This document shows positions 1-8,548 of a DNA stretch of 64,000 nt, piece after piece. Numbering within the stretch: the first letter of the stretch is position 1; the number at the start of each line of letters is the position of its first letter. The DNA is from Saliphagus infecundisoli (GTDB lineage Archaea > Halobacteriota > Halobacteria > Halobacteriales > Natrialbaceae). The position numbers and the translations under genes were made by a program. Under the pieces are notes generated by a model, which saw only the letters and a list, made by a program, of their open reading frames with translations, was not told the origin of the DNA and searched no databases. The stretch lies in assembly GCF_020177375.1 (NCBI RefSeq), contig NZ_JAIWHV010000001.1, forward strand, positions 248,001 through 312,000. Direction: 5' to 3'.

Positions 1-766
1 CGAGGACGGCGTTCAGGACGGCTCCGAGGACGACGAGGACGGAGCCGGCGTAGAGCCAGGTGAGCACGAGGAAGACCGCGCCCAGCGCGCCGTAGATGGC
101 GTAGGTGGACGCGAGGCCGGCGTAGATCCCGAACGCGCGCCCGAGGACGGTCCAGCCGGCGGCGGCGAAGGCGGCTCCCGGGAGGGCCTCCCGGAGGGTG
201 ACGTCGGCGTTGGGAAAGACGAGGTACACCGGGACGAACGCCATGAGGACGGTGAGGAAGACGAAGACGGGGGCGATGATCCGGAGGAGCCCGCTGGCGG
301 CGGCGGCGAGGAGGCCCTCGGCGACCGCGACGGTGGTGATCCCCAGGAGGATCGCGACCGCGACGATCCCCGCGTTCCGGAAGCTTCGGAGGACCGTGGT
401 CGCGGCGACGGTGCCGTAGACCTCCGAGAAGGTCCGGTCCAGGCCACGGAGGACCCGCGAGCCGGTCCAGAGGAGCCCGACCGTGCCGACGACAGTCGCG
501 CCGCCCCGGCCCGACTCCTCGGTGATCGCCTCGGCGAGCAGCGACTGGGCGCTGGGCGTCAGGACGTCGCTCACCGACTCGGTGACCCGTGCCGCGAGCC
601 CCTCGCCACCGGCGACCGTCGCCACGACGATCCCCAGGAGCGCCAGCGGGACCAGCGAGAAGAAGGCGTAGAAGGCGACGCCGGCCGCCAGAAGCGTTAG
701 CTGTCGGTGCTTTGCGACCCGGCGCATGCGGGTCAGGAGGGCCACGGCCTCCCGGAAGGAGTACAT
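1..766 (-). CDS. YihY/BrkB family membrane protein, C-terminus beyond window edge
   Basis: The reverse strand reads open from an ATG at 766 to the window edge, about 255 residues. The N-terminus carries the family's typical pattern: a helix with 'LLAAGVAFYAFFSLVPL', then four or five more hydrophobic helices, with polar 'PNADVTLREALPGA' between two late ones. This matches the BrkB/YihY (UPF0761) family of polytopic membrane proteins, whose molecular role is unsettled although it was once annotated as ribonuclease BN. The gene is divergent from the small zinc protein at 862. The C-terminal tail is not visible, so completeness cannot be judged. Confidence 0.88.
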   Translation of the reverse strand, partial: MYSFREAVALLTRMRRVAKHRQLTLLAAGVAFYAFFSLVPLALLGIVVATVAGGEGLAARVTESVSDVLTPSAQSLLAEAITEESGRGGATVVGTVGLLWTGSRVLRGLDRTFSEVYGTVAATTVLRSFRNAGIVAVAILLGITTVAVAEGLLAAAASGLLRIIAPVFVFLTVLMAFVPVYLVFPNADVTLREALPGAAFAAAGWTVLGRAFGIYAGLASTYAIYGALGAVFLVLTWLYAGSVLVVLGAVLNAVL

Positions 767-861
767 GCCCCCGGGTTCGGCCCGGACGCGCAAATACCGA
801 CCGCCGGCACTGTCGTCGTCGCGGCGGTGGACTTTTCTCGCGTCCGGGGAGTGAGAGGGGT

Positions 862-1062
862 ATGGACGAGCGGCGCTGTCCCGACTGTGGCGTGGGGATG
901 GAGGAGACGTCCGTCAGGACCGGTGACGGAATGAAGCTCTCGATTTCAACGGGGAAACGCGAGGGACTGCTCGGGAAACTCGGCGTCGGATCGACGACGA
1001 GCCTCGATGCCGTCCGCTGTCCGGAGTGTAGGCTGGTACGACTGTACGCCGCGGGCGATTAG
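862..1062 (+). CDS. small zinc-ribbon protein (66 aa)
   Basis: The reading frame from ATG 862 encodes 66 residues with two CPxC knuckles, C6/C9 and C53/C56, bracketing a short basic and glycine-rich stretch. That is the layout of a single zinc ribbon. Longer upstream extensions of the frame are arginine/proline-rich and not protein-like, so the internal ATG preceded by a G-rich stretch was chosen. The stop overlaps the stop of the convergent trm1 gene by 4 bp. The function is unknown; such tiny ribbons are common in haloarchaea. Confidence 0.75.
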   Translation: MDERRCPDCGVGMEETSVRTGDGMKLSISTGKREGLLGKLGVGSTTSLDAVRCPECRLVRLYAAGD

Positions 1063-2174
1063 CCGAGGTTCGGCGCGGTCGCGGCCCGGATCTCGGCGAC
1101 GTCGGCGTCGGTCTTGAACGCCGTTCCGCCGTAGTGAGCCGGCGAGGCCGAAAAGCCCGCGGCCCGGAGATCCCCCAGAAAGTCGTCCATCGCGTTCGCG
1201 GGCAGTCCCCACGACTTACAGAGCTTGTGCTGGTCGTAGTGGGTCGGCTCGTCGAGCTCGCCCGCGAGCTCGGAGAGCAGCTCGTCGAGCTTCGAGGCGG
1301 TTCCGAACGAATCGGGGACCTCGCCGCGGACCGCCTCGAGGAACCCCCGGTCACGGGTCGGACCGAGCCAGACCGGCCCGGCGACCAGCAGCCGCTGGCC
1401 CCCGCAGTTCGGGCACGTGTCGGGGGCGTCGGCGATCAACCCCTCGCTCGTCTCCCGGTAGAGGCAGTCCTCGCAGTGGACGATGTGACCGAGTTCCTCG
1501 AGAGCGGCGTCGGCGGCGGTCGGCTTGTGGGTGAGCTCCAGCAGCGTTCGGACGTAGTGGCTCCGGGCGTAGGTGACGATCGGGGCGACGCCGACGTCGA
1601 AGCGGGCGGCAGATCGGGCGAGCGCCGAGAGGAGTATCCGGACGCCCATCTCGGCGTGGTACTCCGTGTTCCGTGGCACCGCCGAGTACGACCGGATCCC
1701 GCTTTGCAGGTGGGCGCCACACAGCGGCGCGGTGTCGGTCGCGGTGACACAGACCAGATCGCGCGCGCTCGCGAACGCGGCGTCGGCGAACGGCATCGGC
1801 GTCCCGTAGGGATCGAGGTCGATGACGTCGACGGGAGCCTCGGCGTGCATCACCGCGTTCGCGTCGCCCTCGATCACGCGCGTCCCGTCGTCCTCTGCGA
1901 GGTTCTCGCGGGCGAGCGCCACCGCCTCGCCGTCGGTATCACAGCAGGTCACGCGCCAGCCGTCGGCGGCGGCCCGGAGCCCGCGGATACCGCTTGCAGT
2001 CATCGCGTCGAGATACGTCTCCGCGCGGGGTTCTCGCTCCCGGTAGGCCCGCAGAGCGGCGACCGTCAGGTCCCGGTTCAGCTCCTGGCGAGGGTTGTAG
2101 AACACCGCTTCCTCGACGCCGTCGGTGGACTCGCCGGGGACCGAGAGGGAGACGCCGCCTTCCGTGACGCGCAT
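1059..2174 (-). CDS. trm1: tRNA (guanine(26)-N2)-dimethyltransferase Trm1
   Basis: This 371-residue protein methylates G26 of tRNA using S-adenosylmethionine. It begins with the family's N-terminal pattern (MRVTEGG, then FYNPRQELNRDL), which is the RNA-binding start. It has the class I methyltransferase motif IV DLDPYG at 119-124 and a C-terminal cysteine cluster (CEDC ... CPNCGG) for a structural zinc. The frame stays open upstream to 2348, but that part is low-complexity, so the ATG at 2174 is the start. It is divergent from the SWIM gene at 2260. The length is normal for archaeal Trm1. Confidence 0.95.
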   Translation of the reverse strand: MRVTEGGVSLSVPGESTDGVEEAVFYNPRQELNRDLTVAALRAYREREPRAETYLDAMTASGIRGLRAAADGWRVTCCDTDGEAVALARENLAEDDGTRVIEGDANAVMHAEAPVDVIDLDPYGTPMPFADAAFASARDLVCVTATDTAPLCGAHLQSGIRSYSAVPRNTEYHAEMGVRILLSALARSAARFDVGVAPIVTYARSHYVRTLLELTHKPTAADAALEELGHIVHCEDCLYRETSEGLIADAPDTCPNCGGQRLLVAGPVWLGPTRDRGFLEAVRGEVPDSFGTASKLDELLSELAGELDEPTHYDQHKLCKSWGLPANAMDDFLGDLRAAGFSASPAHYGGTAFKTDADVAEIRAATAPNLG

Positions 2175-2259
2175 ACCCTCGCTGGGACGGGGAGGCCGAA
2201 AAACGGCGCGGTCGGCGCCGAACCAAACCGCTTTGGGCCTCCGGTGGGGAGGTGGGGTC

Positions 2260-2643
2260 GTGACCGAGGGAGAGCCCGGTTCCGGCCCCCGCGACGCCGA
2301 GGCCGTCGAGCGCTGGCAGGCGGCGTTAGCGGAGGCCGGGGAGCTCACGCCCGACGTCGTCGATCGGATCGTCCGCCTCCACGGCGATCGGGGGGTCCGG
2401 GCGATCGAGGCCGTCGGCGAGGGTCGGGTGAAGGAGTATCGAGATTTTACGGTCGTCGTCGGCTACGAGGACGAGTACGTCGTCGAGGGCGGTGGCTGTA
2501 CGTGTAAGGACAGCGAGTACAATCTCGATCCCGACGATCCCACGGCGCTGTGCTGGCACGTGCTCGCGGTCGCGATCGGCCGCCGGGTCGGCCGGATCGA
2601 CGCCCACGACATGTGGTACTCGGAGGTCCGGGAGTTCGTCTGA
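2260..2643 (+). CDS. SWIM zinc-finger domain protein
   Basis: The protein has 127 residues from a GTG start preceded by a purine-rich GGTGGGG. The C-terminal half has the SWIM signature CxC...CxH (C80, C82, C98, H100), a zinc-binding fold associated with nucleic-acid or protein contacts. The N-terminal half is a predicted helical region (residues 10-60) rich in Glu and Arg. No catalytic domain accompanies it. It precedes fttA on the same strand, but 143 bp and a TATA-like box separate them, so they probably have separate promoters. Confidence 0.82.
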   Translation: MTEGEPGSGPRDAEAVERWQAALAEAGELTPDVVDRIVRLHGDRGVRAIEAVGEGRVKEYRDFTVVVGYEDEYVVEGGGCTCKDSEYNLDPDDPTALCWHVLAVAIGRRVGRIDAHDMWYSEVREFV

Positions 2644-2652
2644 GAGAGAGAA

Positions 2653-2662
2653 GTTTTTAACT
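2653..2662 (+). promoter_or_regulatory. TATA-like box upstream of fttA
   Basis: A TTTTTAAC-type box lies in the 143-bp gap before fttA, 125-134 bp upstream of its ATG. If it is used, the fttA mRNA has a 5' leader of roughly 100 nt, unlike the leaderless genes nearby. This rests on sequence pattern only. Confidence 0.45.
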
Positions 2663-2786
2663 CGGGGCCGCGAAGGTCGGATATCGATCCGTCGGCAGAC
2701 CTTTCCTCGGCGGGCGACGGTCCGTGAAGTGACCCCGTTCGGTCGCGACCGTTGCCCGCCCGGACTGCCCACGAAGCCACACATCT

Positions 2787-4691
2787 ATGAGCGACGATAC
2801 GTCATCCACTCTCCACGAACGCGTCGAAACCGAAGTCCCCTCCCACCTCGACGTCACCGACGTCCAGTACGAAGGGCCGGATCTGGTCATCTACACCGAG
2901 ACCCCCCGCGAGTTCGCCGACGACGGCAACATCCTGGGCCAACTCGCCCGGAGTCTCCAGAAGCGGGTGACGATCCGACCTGCGCCGGGCACCCAGTCGA
3001 GCCAGTCCGAAGCCGACGCGAAGATCCGCCAGATCGTTCCCGACGACGCCGAGATCCAGAGCCTCGAGTTCTACCCCACCGTCGGCGAGGTCCTGATCGA
3101 AGCCGAGAAACCGGGGCTGGTGATCGGTCGCCGGGGCCGGACGATGCGCGAGATCACCCGCGAGGTCGGCTGGAACCCCGAGGTGATCCGGACGCCGCCC
3201 ATGGAGTCCTCGACGGTCGCGAACGTCCGGAGCTTTCTCACTCAGGAGCGGGGCGAACGCCGGGACTTTCTCACCGACGTCGGCGAGGAGATCCACCGCG
3301 AGCCCGAAGAGGAGGTGGACTGGGTCCGGATCACCACGCTGGGGTGCTGTCGGGAGGTCGGTCGGGCGAGTTTTCTCTTGCACACGCCGAACACGAAGAT
3401 CCTCATCGACTGTGGCGACAAACCCGGCGCCGAGGGCGAGGTGCCCTATCTCCACGTGCCCGAGGCCGCACCCCTCACCTCCATCGATGCGGTCGTGCTC
3501 ACCCACGCCCACCTCGATCACTCCGCGCTGATCCCGCTCCTGTTCAAGTACGGCTACGACGGCCCGATCTACACCACCGAGCCGACGCGGGACCTGATGG
3601 GGCTGCTCACGCTCGACTACCTCTCGGTCGCTTCGAAGGAGGGCCGAACGCCACCGTACGAGAGCACCCAGGTCCGGGAAGCGATCAAGCGAACCATCCC
3701 GATCTCCTACGGCGACGTCACCGACATCGCACCGGACATCAAGCTCACGATGCACAACGCCGGCCACATCCTCGGCTCGGCGGTGAGCCACTTCCACATC
3801 GGCAACGGCTTCTACAACGTCGTCTTCTCGGGCGACGTCCACTACGAGCCCACCCGCCTCTTTAACGGCGCGGTCAACGACTTCCCGCGCGCGGAGGCGA
3901 TGGTGATGGAGTCGACCTACGGCCGGCGAAACGACTACCAGACCGACAGCGAGGAAAGCGAAGCGAACGTCCACGAGATCATCCGCGAGACCCACGAGGA
4001 AGGCGGAATTACCGTCATCCCCGCGTTCGCCGTCGGGCGCTCCCAGGAACTCATGCTCGTCTTGGAGGAGGCAATGGCCGAGGGGAAAATCCCGACGATG
4101 CCCGTCTACCTCGACGGGATGATCCGCGAGGCGACCGCGATCCACACGGCCTACCCCGAATACTTGCGGGACGGCCTCCGCGAGCGGATCCTCCACGAGG
4201 ACGAGAACCCGTTTCTGGCCGAGCAGTTCGCCCAGGTCGACGGCGGCGGCGAGATGCGCGAAGAGATCGCGAGCGGCGAGCCCTGCGTCATCCTCTCGAC
4301 GTCGGGGATGGTCACCGGCGGCCCGATCATGTCCTGGCTCGAGCTCCTGGGACCCGACTCCGAAAACACCCTGCTGTTCGTCGGTTACCAGGCCGAGGGG
4401 ACGCTGGGTCGGCGCATCCAGAGCGGCCGGGTCGAGGTCTCGCTTGGCGGCCGACGGGGCCCCGATCGGCTCACCCTCGACTGTCGGATCGAGTCGGTCA
4501 GCGGGTTCTCGGGCCACGCCGACCGCGAGGGCCTTGAGAAGTTCGCTGGCGAAATGAACCCCCGCCCGGAGACGATCCTCTGTGTCCACGGCGACGACCG
4601 CGCGACCGACCAGCTCTCCTCGGCGCTCTACCAGAAGTACGACGTCCGGACCCACCAGCCCCGGAACCTGGAGACGTTCAGGTTTCCCTGA
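2787..4691 (+). CDS. fttA: KH/beta-CASP ribonuclease aCPSF1 (transcription termination factor FttA)
   Basis: This 634-residue protein is the archaeal CPSF73 homologue. It cleaves nascent RNA and terminates transcription genome-wide in archaea. The N-terminal ~180 residues form the KH region, with a GRRG loop at 114-117. The metallo-beta-lactamase motif HxHxDH is at H240-H245, followed by the beta-CASP region and the C-terminal 'SGHAD' and 'CVHGDD' metal/CASP motifs. The length and domain order are those of the single-chain archaeal family. Its stop codon overlaps the first base of an 82-bp palindrome (4691-4772), which is notable for a gene whose product acts on RNA 3' ends. Confidence 0.97.
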   Translation: MSDDTSSTLHERVETEVPSHLDVTDVQYEGPDLVIYTETPREFADDGNILGQLARSLQKRVTIRPAPGTQSSQSEADAKIRQIVPDDAEIQSLEFYPTVGEVLIEAEKPGLVIGRRGRTMREITREVGWNPEVIRTPPMESSTVANVRSFLTQERGERRDFLTDVGEEIHREPEEEVDWVRITTLGCCREVGRASFLLHTPNTKILIDCGDKPGAEGEVPYLHVPEAAPLTSIDAVVLTHAHLDHSALIPLLFKYGYDGPIYTTEPTRDLMGLLTLDYLSVASKEGRTPPYESTQVREAIKRTIPISYGDVTDIAPDIKLTMHNAGHILGSAVSHFHIGNGFYNVVFSGDVHYEPTRLFNGAVNDFPRAEAMVMESTYGRRNDYQTDSEESEANVHEIIRETHEEGGITVIPAFAVGRSQELMLVLEEAMAEGKIPTMPVYLDGMIREATAIHTAYPEYLRDGLRERILHEDENPFLAEQFAQVDGGGEMREEIASGEPCVILSTSGMVTGGPIMSWLELLGPDSENTLLFVGYQAEGTLGRRIQSGRVEVSLGGRRGPDRLTLDCRIESVSGFSGHADREGLEKFAGEMNPRPETILCVHGDDRATDQLSSALYQKYDVRTHQPRNLETFRFP

Positions 4692-4772
4692 TAGGGTCGG
4701 AGACGACGATTTACCGTTCGGTCGCGACACGGTACCGCGACCGACGGCGCACTGACTCGTCTCCGACCCTAT
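4691..4772 (+). repeat. post-stop palindromic element, copy A
   Basis: The ends ATAGGGTCGGAGACGA (4691-4706) and TCGTCTCCGACCCTAT (4757-4772) are a perfect 16-bp inverted repeat. Inside lies a second perfect 9-bp stem, TCGGTCGCG with CGCGACCGA (4718-4726 and 4736-4744). The first base is the last base of the fttA stop codon. Related copies follow rps10 (17201) and purL (61713) in the same orientation to the upstream gene. The conserved internal word TTACCGTTCGGTCGC shows common descent rather than just a shared shape. It could be a terminator, a 3'-end RNA processing signal or a MITE-like repeat. Confidence 0.85.
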
Positions 4773-4823
4773 GACCCGCGATCCTGCAGATAGCTTTATT
4801 CTCACGGAATCGGAGAGTCATCC

Positions 4824-5492
4824 ATGCGCCAGAGGTGGGAGGAGTCGCGGGCGGTCGCCGTAGCGTTGGTCCTCGCCAACGCCGTTCCGCTCGTCGGCGT
4901 CGTCTTCCTCGGCTGGAACCTCCACTCGTTGCTGGTGATCTACTGGCTCGAGAGCGGCGCCGTCGGCGTCGAGTCGGTCGCGAAGATCCGCCGTGCCGAG
5001 GGCGAGGACGACCCCGAGGACTTGCCGTCGCTGTCGCTCAACGACACGCCGGTCGCGTCGTTCGTCGGCCGGTCGAACGGGGCGATCGCCGGCTTCTTCG
5101 CCACCCACTACGGGGGGTTCTGGGTCGTCCACGGGGTGTTCGTGATGGTCTTTCCGGCCATGTTCCCCATGCCGGTCGCCTCCCCGTCGGCCGTCGCGGG
5201 CTCTGTCGTCGCGCTCGCGGCCTACCACGTCGCGTCCTACCGGATCAACTATCTGGGAAAGGGAGAGTACGAGCGAAACGGGCCCGTGACGCTGATGGTC
5301 GAGCCCTACCGCCGGGTGTTCGTGCTCCACCTGACGATCGTCGTCGGTGCGTTCGCCGTCGCCTGGATCGGCGCCCCCGCGGGCGCGCTCGTCGTGATGG
5401 TCCTCGTCAAGACGGTGCTGGACCTCCGTGGTCACTGGAGAGAACACGACCGGGCACAGCGGCGAACCCCGCCGGAGGCGCCGACGGCCTGA
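4824..5492 (+). CDS. DUF6498-type integral membrane protein
   Basis: This 222-residue protein has about five or six hydrophobic helices. The N-terminal motif 'HSLLVIYWLESGAVG' sits at the end of the first helix pair, and a mid-protein motif 'FFATHYGGFWVVHGVFV' follows. Both are what I recall of the DUF6498 family, which is common in haloarchaea and of unknown function. It begins 51 bp after the fttA palindrome, with its own AT-rich TTTATTCTC stretch just upstream, so it is likely transcribed separately. The C-terminus is a short charged tail. Confidence 0.7.
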   Translation: MRQRWEESRAVAVALVLANAVPLVGVVFLGWNLHSLLVIYWLESGAVGVESVAKIRRAEGEDDPEDLPSLSLNDTPVASFVGRSNGAIAGFFATHYGGFWVVHGVFVMVFPAMFPMPVASPSAVAGSVVALAAYHVASYRINYLGKGEYERNGPVTLMVEPYRRVFVLHLTIVVGAFAVAWIGAPAGALVVMVLVKTVLDLRGHWREHDRAQRRTPPEAPTA

Positions 5493-5506
5493 TGGCTCCT
5501 GTCCGG

Positions 5507-5749
5507 CTACTTCCGGCCAGCCCGCCGGGCGGCCCACGCCGCGACCCGGCGTTCGGTCGCATAGACGACGGCCGCGGTGGCGACTCCGACCGCCAGCGCG
5601 AGCGCCGCCGCCCGGGGAATCGAGAGCAGGGGCTCGACCAGCAGAGCGTACCCCTGGACGGCGACCAGGACGCTCATGACGCCGACGGCGCCCCACAGCG
5701 CCGCGGAGGCGAGCCGTCTGCCGCCGGGATCATCGATGCTCGGAATCAC
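5507..5749 (-). CDS. small two-helix membrane protein (80 aa), unrecognised
   Basis: A GTG at 5749 opens an 80-residue frame with two clear hydrophobic segments (about residues 13-38 and 45-65) and a basic C-terminal tail ending in RAARRAGRK-like residues. The same frame upstream is charged and low-complexity, which is typical of antisense translation, so only this part is taken as a gene. It is convergent with the DUF6498 gene and divergent from the gene at 5849. I do not recognise the family. The coding assignment rests on hydrophobicity and context only. Confidence 0.5.
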   Translation of the reverse strand: MIPSIDDPGGRRLASAALWGAVGVMSVLVAVQGYALLVEPLLSIPRAAALALAVGVATAAVVYATERRVAAWAARRAGRK

Positions 5750-5848
5750 GTTCCGGCCGTGGTCCCGGACGGCTCTAAAGCCGGCGATCGCCCGCCGGGG
5801 CGGTCGGGACCGCCGGAGCCAAGCCGCTCCGCTCCCGACAGTTGCCCG

Positions 5849-6688
5849 ATGGCCCTCCCCGCCGCTCGCGCAGTCGGTCGCTGGCTCGCGGTTCTCCTTC
5901 CGGTCCTCGCGCTCGCCGGCCTCCGTGCCGGGATCCGTCGGGCCGCCGGAATCCCCTTCGCTCCGGTCTACGGCCGCGGCCGGATCGGCGCCGACTGGGC
6001 CGCCCGTCGGGGAATCACGGGCGAACCGGTCGCCGGGGAGGTCGAACGCTTCTCGATCTACGACCGTCCGGGGTTCGATTTCGAACGGATTCATCCCGAG
6101 ATTCGGCGGTTCTACGAGGAGACCGGCGACTACGACCTCGAGTATCGGACCCGGTGGCACCCGCGGTTTCGCCTCGGGGCCTGGCTCGCTTCGTTCGTGA
6201 CGAGCCGCCTCGAGCAACTGAACCTGCCCGGGCGAAACGACGACCGGACCCGAAGCCTCGAGAGCGAGCTCGCGGCCGTTCCCCGGGAAGTGGACCCACG
6301 GGGGTCCCGCGTCTGGACCCGGGCCGACCCCGACGGGCGGGCGGTGTTCGTCGCCGTCTACGCGACCCATACCAGCGAGGACGTCACCTACGCGAACGTC
6401 GCCGTCCCGCTGCCGGGATCGAATCTCTCGACCGTGCTCCGTCCCGAACACGACGGGGAGGGGGTTCGATTCACGACCCGCGGCCCCGGCGACGGGGGCC
6501 TCTATCTCGTGACCCCGGTCGGAGCGGTTCGACTTCCGATGGACCAGCGCTTTCGGGTGCTGCCGCTGGATTCGGCGGACGGCGGGGATGTTCGGCCGTC
6601 CACCGAGGACTCCGATCTCGTCGCTGTCCACGAGATGTGGCTCTGTGGGCGCCAGTTCCTGACGATCCGGTACCGCATCACCCGATAG
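5849..6688 (+). CDS. unrecognised protein with N-terminal membrane anchor (279 aa)
   Basis: Translation starts at ATG 5849; the frame upstream is not protein-like. Residues 8-25 form one hydrophobic helix followed by arginines, which suggests a membrane anchor. The remainder is soluble and mixed: a 'FYEETGDYDLEYRTRWHPRF' segment near residue 90, then a beta-rich C-terminal half. I recognise no catalytic motif or named domain. It is convergent with ilvA, leaving 3 bp between the two coding regions. The amino-acid composition is typically haloarchaeal, so it looks native rather than recently acquired. Confidence 0.7.
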   Translation: MALPAARAVGRWLAVLLPVLALAGLRAGIRRAAGIPFAPVYGRGRIGADWAARRGITGEPVAGEVERFSIYDRPGFDFERIHPEIRRFYEETGDYDLEYRTRWHPRFRLGAWLASFVTSRLEQLNLPGRNDDRTRSLESELAAVPREVDPRGSRVWTRADPDGRAVFVAVYATHTSEDVTYANVAVPLPGSNLSTVLRPEHDGEGVRFTTRGPGDGGLYLVTPVGAVRLPMDQRFRVLPLDSADGGDVRPSTEDSDLVAVHEMWLCGRQFLTIRYRITR

Positions 6689-6691
6689 GGG

Positions 6692-7903
6692 CTACACCAG
6701 CACCTCGACCGCGTACCCCCGCTCCTCGATCGCCGCGATCAGCTCCTCGACGTGGTCGGGGCCCCTGGTCTCGAGGTCGATCTCGACTTCGGTGTCGCTC
6801 ATCCCGATGTCCCGGGAGGTCCGGTCGTGCTGGATGCCGTAGATGTTCGCCCGGTGGGCCGAGAGCACCGCCAGCAACTTCTCTAAGGCGCCGGGCTCGT
6901 CCTCCAGGACCGTCCGGATCTTGACGTAGCGGCCGGTCTCGACCAGGCCGCGCATGATCACCGTCGTCAGCGTGTTGAGGTCGATGTTTCCCCCCGAGAT
7001 GACGGGAACGACGACCTCGCCCTCGTTCACCTCGAAGTGCTCGAACAGCAGCGCCGCAAGCGGGACCGCGCCGGCGCCCTCGACGACGGTCTTCGAGCGC
7101 TCGAGGAGGTAGACGACGGCCATCGCGATCTCGGAGTCGGGGACGGAAACGACCTCGTCGACGTACTCGCGGATGTGGGCGAAGGTGCACTCGCCGACGC
7201 TCCGGGTCGCGATCCCGTCGGCCATCGTGTCCACCGAGTCGCGGGCGACGACCTCTCCCTTCTCCAGCGAGTCGGCAACGCTCGATGCACCCTGGGCCTG
7301 GACGCCGATCACGCGGACGTCGGGCGTTTCGGTCTTGATCGCCGCCGCGACCCCCGAGATCAGGCCGCCGCCGCCGATCGGGACGACGACGGTCTCGACC
7401 TCGGGGCAGTCCTCGACGATCTCGAGGCCGATCGTCCCCTGGCCGGCCATCACCGCCTCGTCGTCGAAGGCGTGGACGTACGTCCGCCCTTCCTCGCGTT
7501 CGATCTCGTGGGCGCGTTCGGCGGCCTCGGCGTAGTCGACCCCCGCGAGGACGACCTCCGCGCCGTAGCTTCTCGTCGCCTTGACCTTCGAGATCGGCGC
7601 GTTCTCGGGCATCACGATCGTCGAATCGACCCCGATCCGGGAGGCCGCGAGCGCGACGCCCTGGGCATGATTCCCCGCGCTCGCGGTGACAACGCCGGCC
7701 TCCCGGTCTCCCTCGGGAAGCGTCGCCAGCCGGTTGGTCGCCCCGCGGATCTTGAACGAACCCGTCCGCTGGAAGTTCTCCAGTTTCAGGCGGACGTCGG
7801 CGCCGGTCATCGCCGAATAGGTGTAGGAGTGCGTCAGCGGCGTGTGTCGTGCGGTCTCGCGGACCCGATCCTCGGCCGCGAGCACGTCCGAACGCTCGAG
7901 CAT
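6692..7903 (-). CDS. ilvA: threonine ammonia-lyase with ACT domain
   Basis: This 403-residue PLP enzyme deaminates threonine to 2-oxobutanoate, the first step toward isoleucine. The PLP lysine is K51 in 'GSFKIRGA', and a glycine-rich phosphate-binding loop 'PIGGGGLISG' follows around residue 175. The C-terminal ~75 residues are an ACT domain ('VLEDEPGALEKLLAVL'), the usual site for amino-acid feedback. The frame is open to 7930, but the ATG at 7903 matches the family's N-terminus. Together with hom and asd elsewhere in the window it covers several steps of aspartate-family metabolism. Confidence 0.95.
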   Translation of the reverse strand: MLERSDVLAAEDRVRETARHTPLTHSYTYSAMTGADVRLKLENFQRTGSFKIRGATNRLATLPEGDREAGVVTASAGNHAQGVALAASRIGVDSTIVMPENAPISKVKATRSYGAEVVLAGVDYAEAAERAHEIEREEGRTYVHAFDDEAVMAGQGTIGLEIVEDCPEVETVVVPIGGGGLISGVAAAIKTETPDVRVIGVQAQGASSVADSLEKGEVVARDSVDTMADGIATRSVGECTFAHIREYVDEVVSVPDSEIAMAVVYLLERSKTVVEGAGAVPLAALLFEHFEVNEGEVVVPVISGGNIDLNTLTTVIMRGLVETGRYVKIRTVLEDEPGALEKLLAVLSAHRANIYGIQHDRTSRDIGMSDTEVEIDLETRGPDHVEELIAAIEERGYAVEVLV

Positions 7904-8051
7904 ACCATCGAGTATCGGGGGCGGGTCCAAAGGTGTGCTGCCCGAGGGCAGCGACAGGGTACAGGACAGTGCACGGCGTGTGACAGGGTCGTGCGCTCGA
8001 AGCGAGGAACGCTACGGGGATAAACCCGCGCCACGCGCGGTGAAAGTGAAA

Positions 8052-8477
8052 CTACGACTCGTGAAGGGTGACACCGCCGTCTACGGTCGCGAGCACCCGA
8101 TCGCGGAAGGGGCCCTCGCCCGGCCAGTCGGCGTTCACTTCCAGACGGTCGGGGTCGCCGACGTAGGTCCGGACCCGCCCTCCGCTCTCGCGGGGGATCG
8201 GAACGCGAACGTACAGCCCTCGATCGACCCCCTCGTAGGCGTCGAGCCGTTCGATTCCTCGAGGTGTGGTCCGGAGCAGTCGCCCCTCGACGCTCCCGCC
8301 GGGGACCAGGGTCGGATACTCGCCCTCGATCCGCCGAAGGCCCTCGACGGTCGCCTCTTCCAGGTACTCGTACTCGATCCCCTCGCCCGGCGTCGGACCG
8401 CCGACTCCCGAGGCGCGACCGAACACCGCTTCGGCGCGCTCGGGGTCGGTGAGCGTTCCGTAGACGAAGACGAGCAT
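8052..8477 (-). CDS. gamma-glutamylcyclotransferase-like (GGCT/AIG2) protein
   Basis: This 141-residue protein starts MLVFVYGTLTD, the diagnostic N-terminal beta-strand and loop of the GGCT/AIG2 fold ('VYGTL'). It continues with 'YPTLVPGGSVEGRLL' and 'LDAYEGVDRGLYVRV', the conserved core and the acidic segment near the active site. Family members release 5-oxoproline from gamma-glutamyl compounds or act in related amine chemistry; the substrate is not predictable here. The ATG at 8477 was chosen because it places VYGTL at residues 4-8. It is divergent from the MATE gene. Confidence 0.87.
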   Translation of the reverse strand: MLVFVYGTLTDPERAEAVFGRASGVGGPTPGEGIEYEYLEEATVEGLRRIEGEYPTLVPGGSVEGRLLRTTPRGIERLDAYEGVDRGLYVRVPIPRESGGRVRTYVGDPDRLEVNADWPGEGPFRDRVLATVDGGVTLHES

Positions 8478-8548
8478 ACCCGAACTGCGTCGGCCAGTCA
8501 CTTTCGTCTACCGTCAGCGTCAACACCCCCCGGCGGGTGTCGGTTCGT

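Noticed and set aside
2802-4805. 667-codon leftward frame opposite fttA
   Set aside because: It mirrors fttA, has biased composition typical of antisense translation in GC-rich DNA, and lacks any recognisable domain. The same holds for the long frames opposite purL (59413-61416) and the gcs2-like gene (32040-33902).
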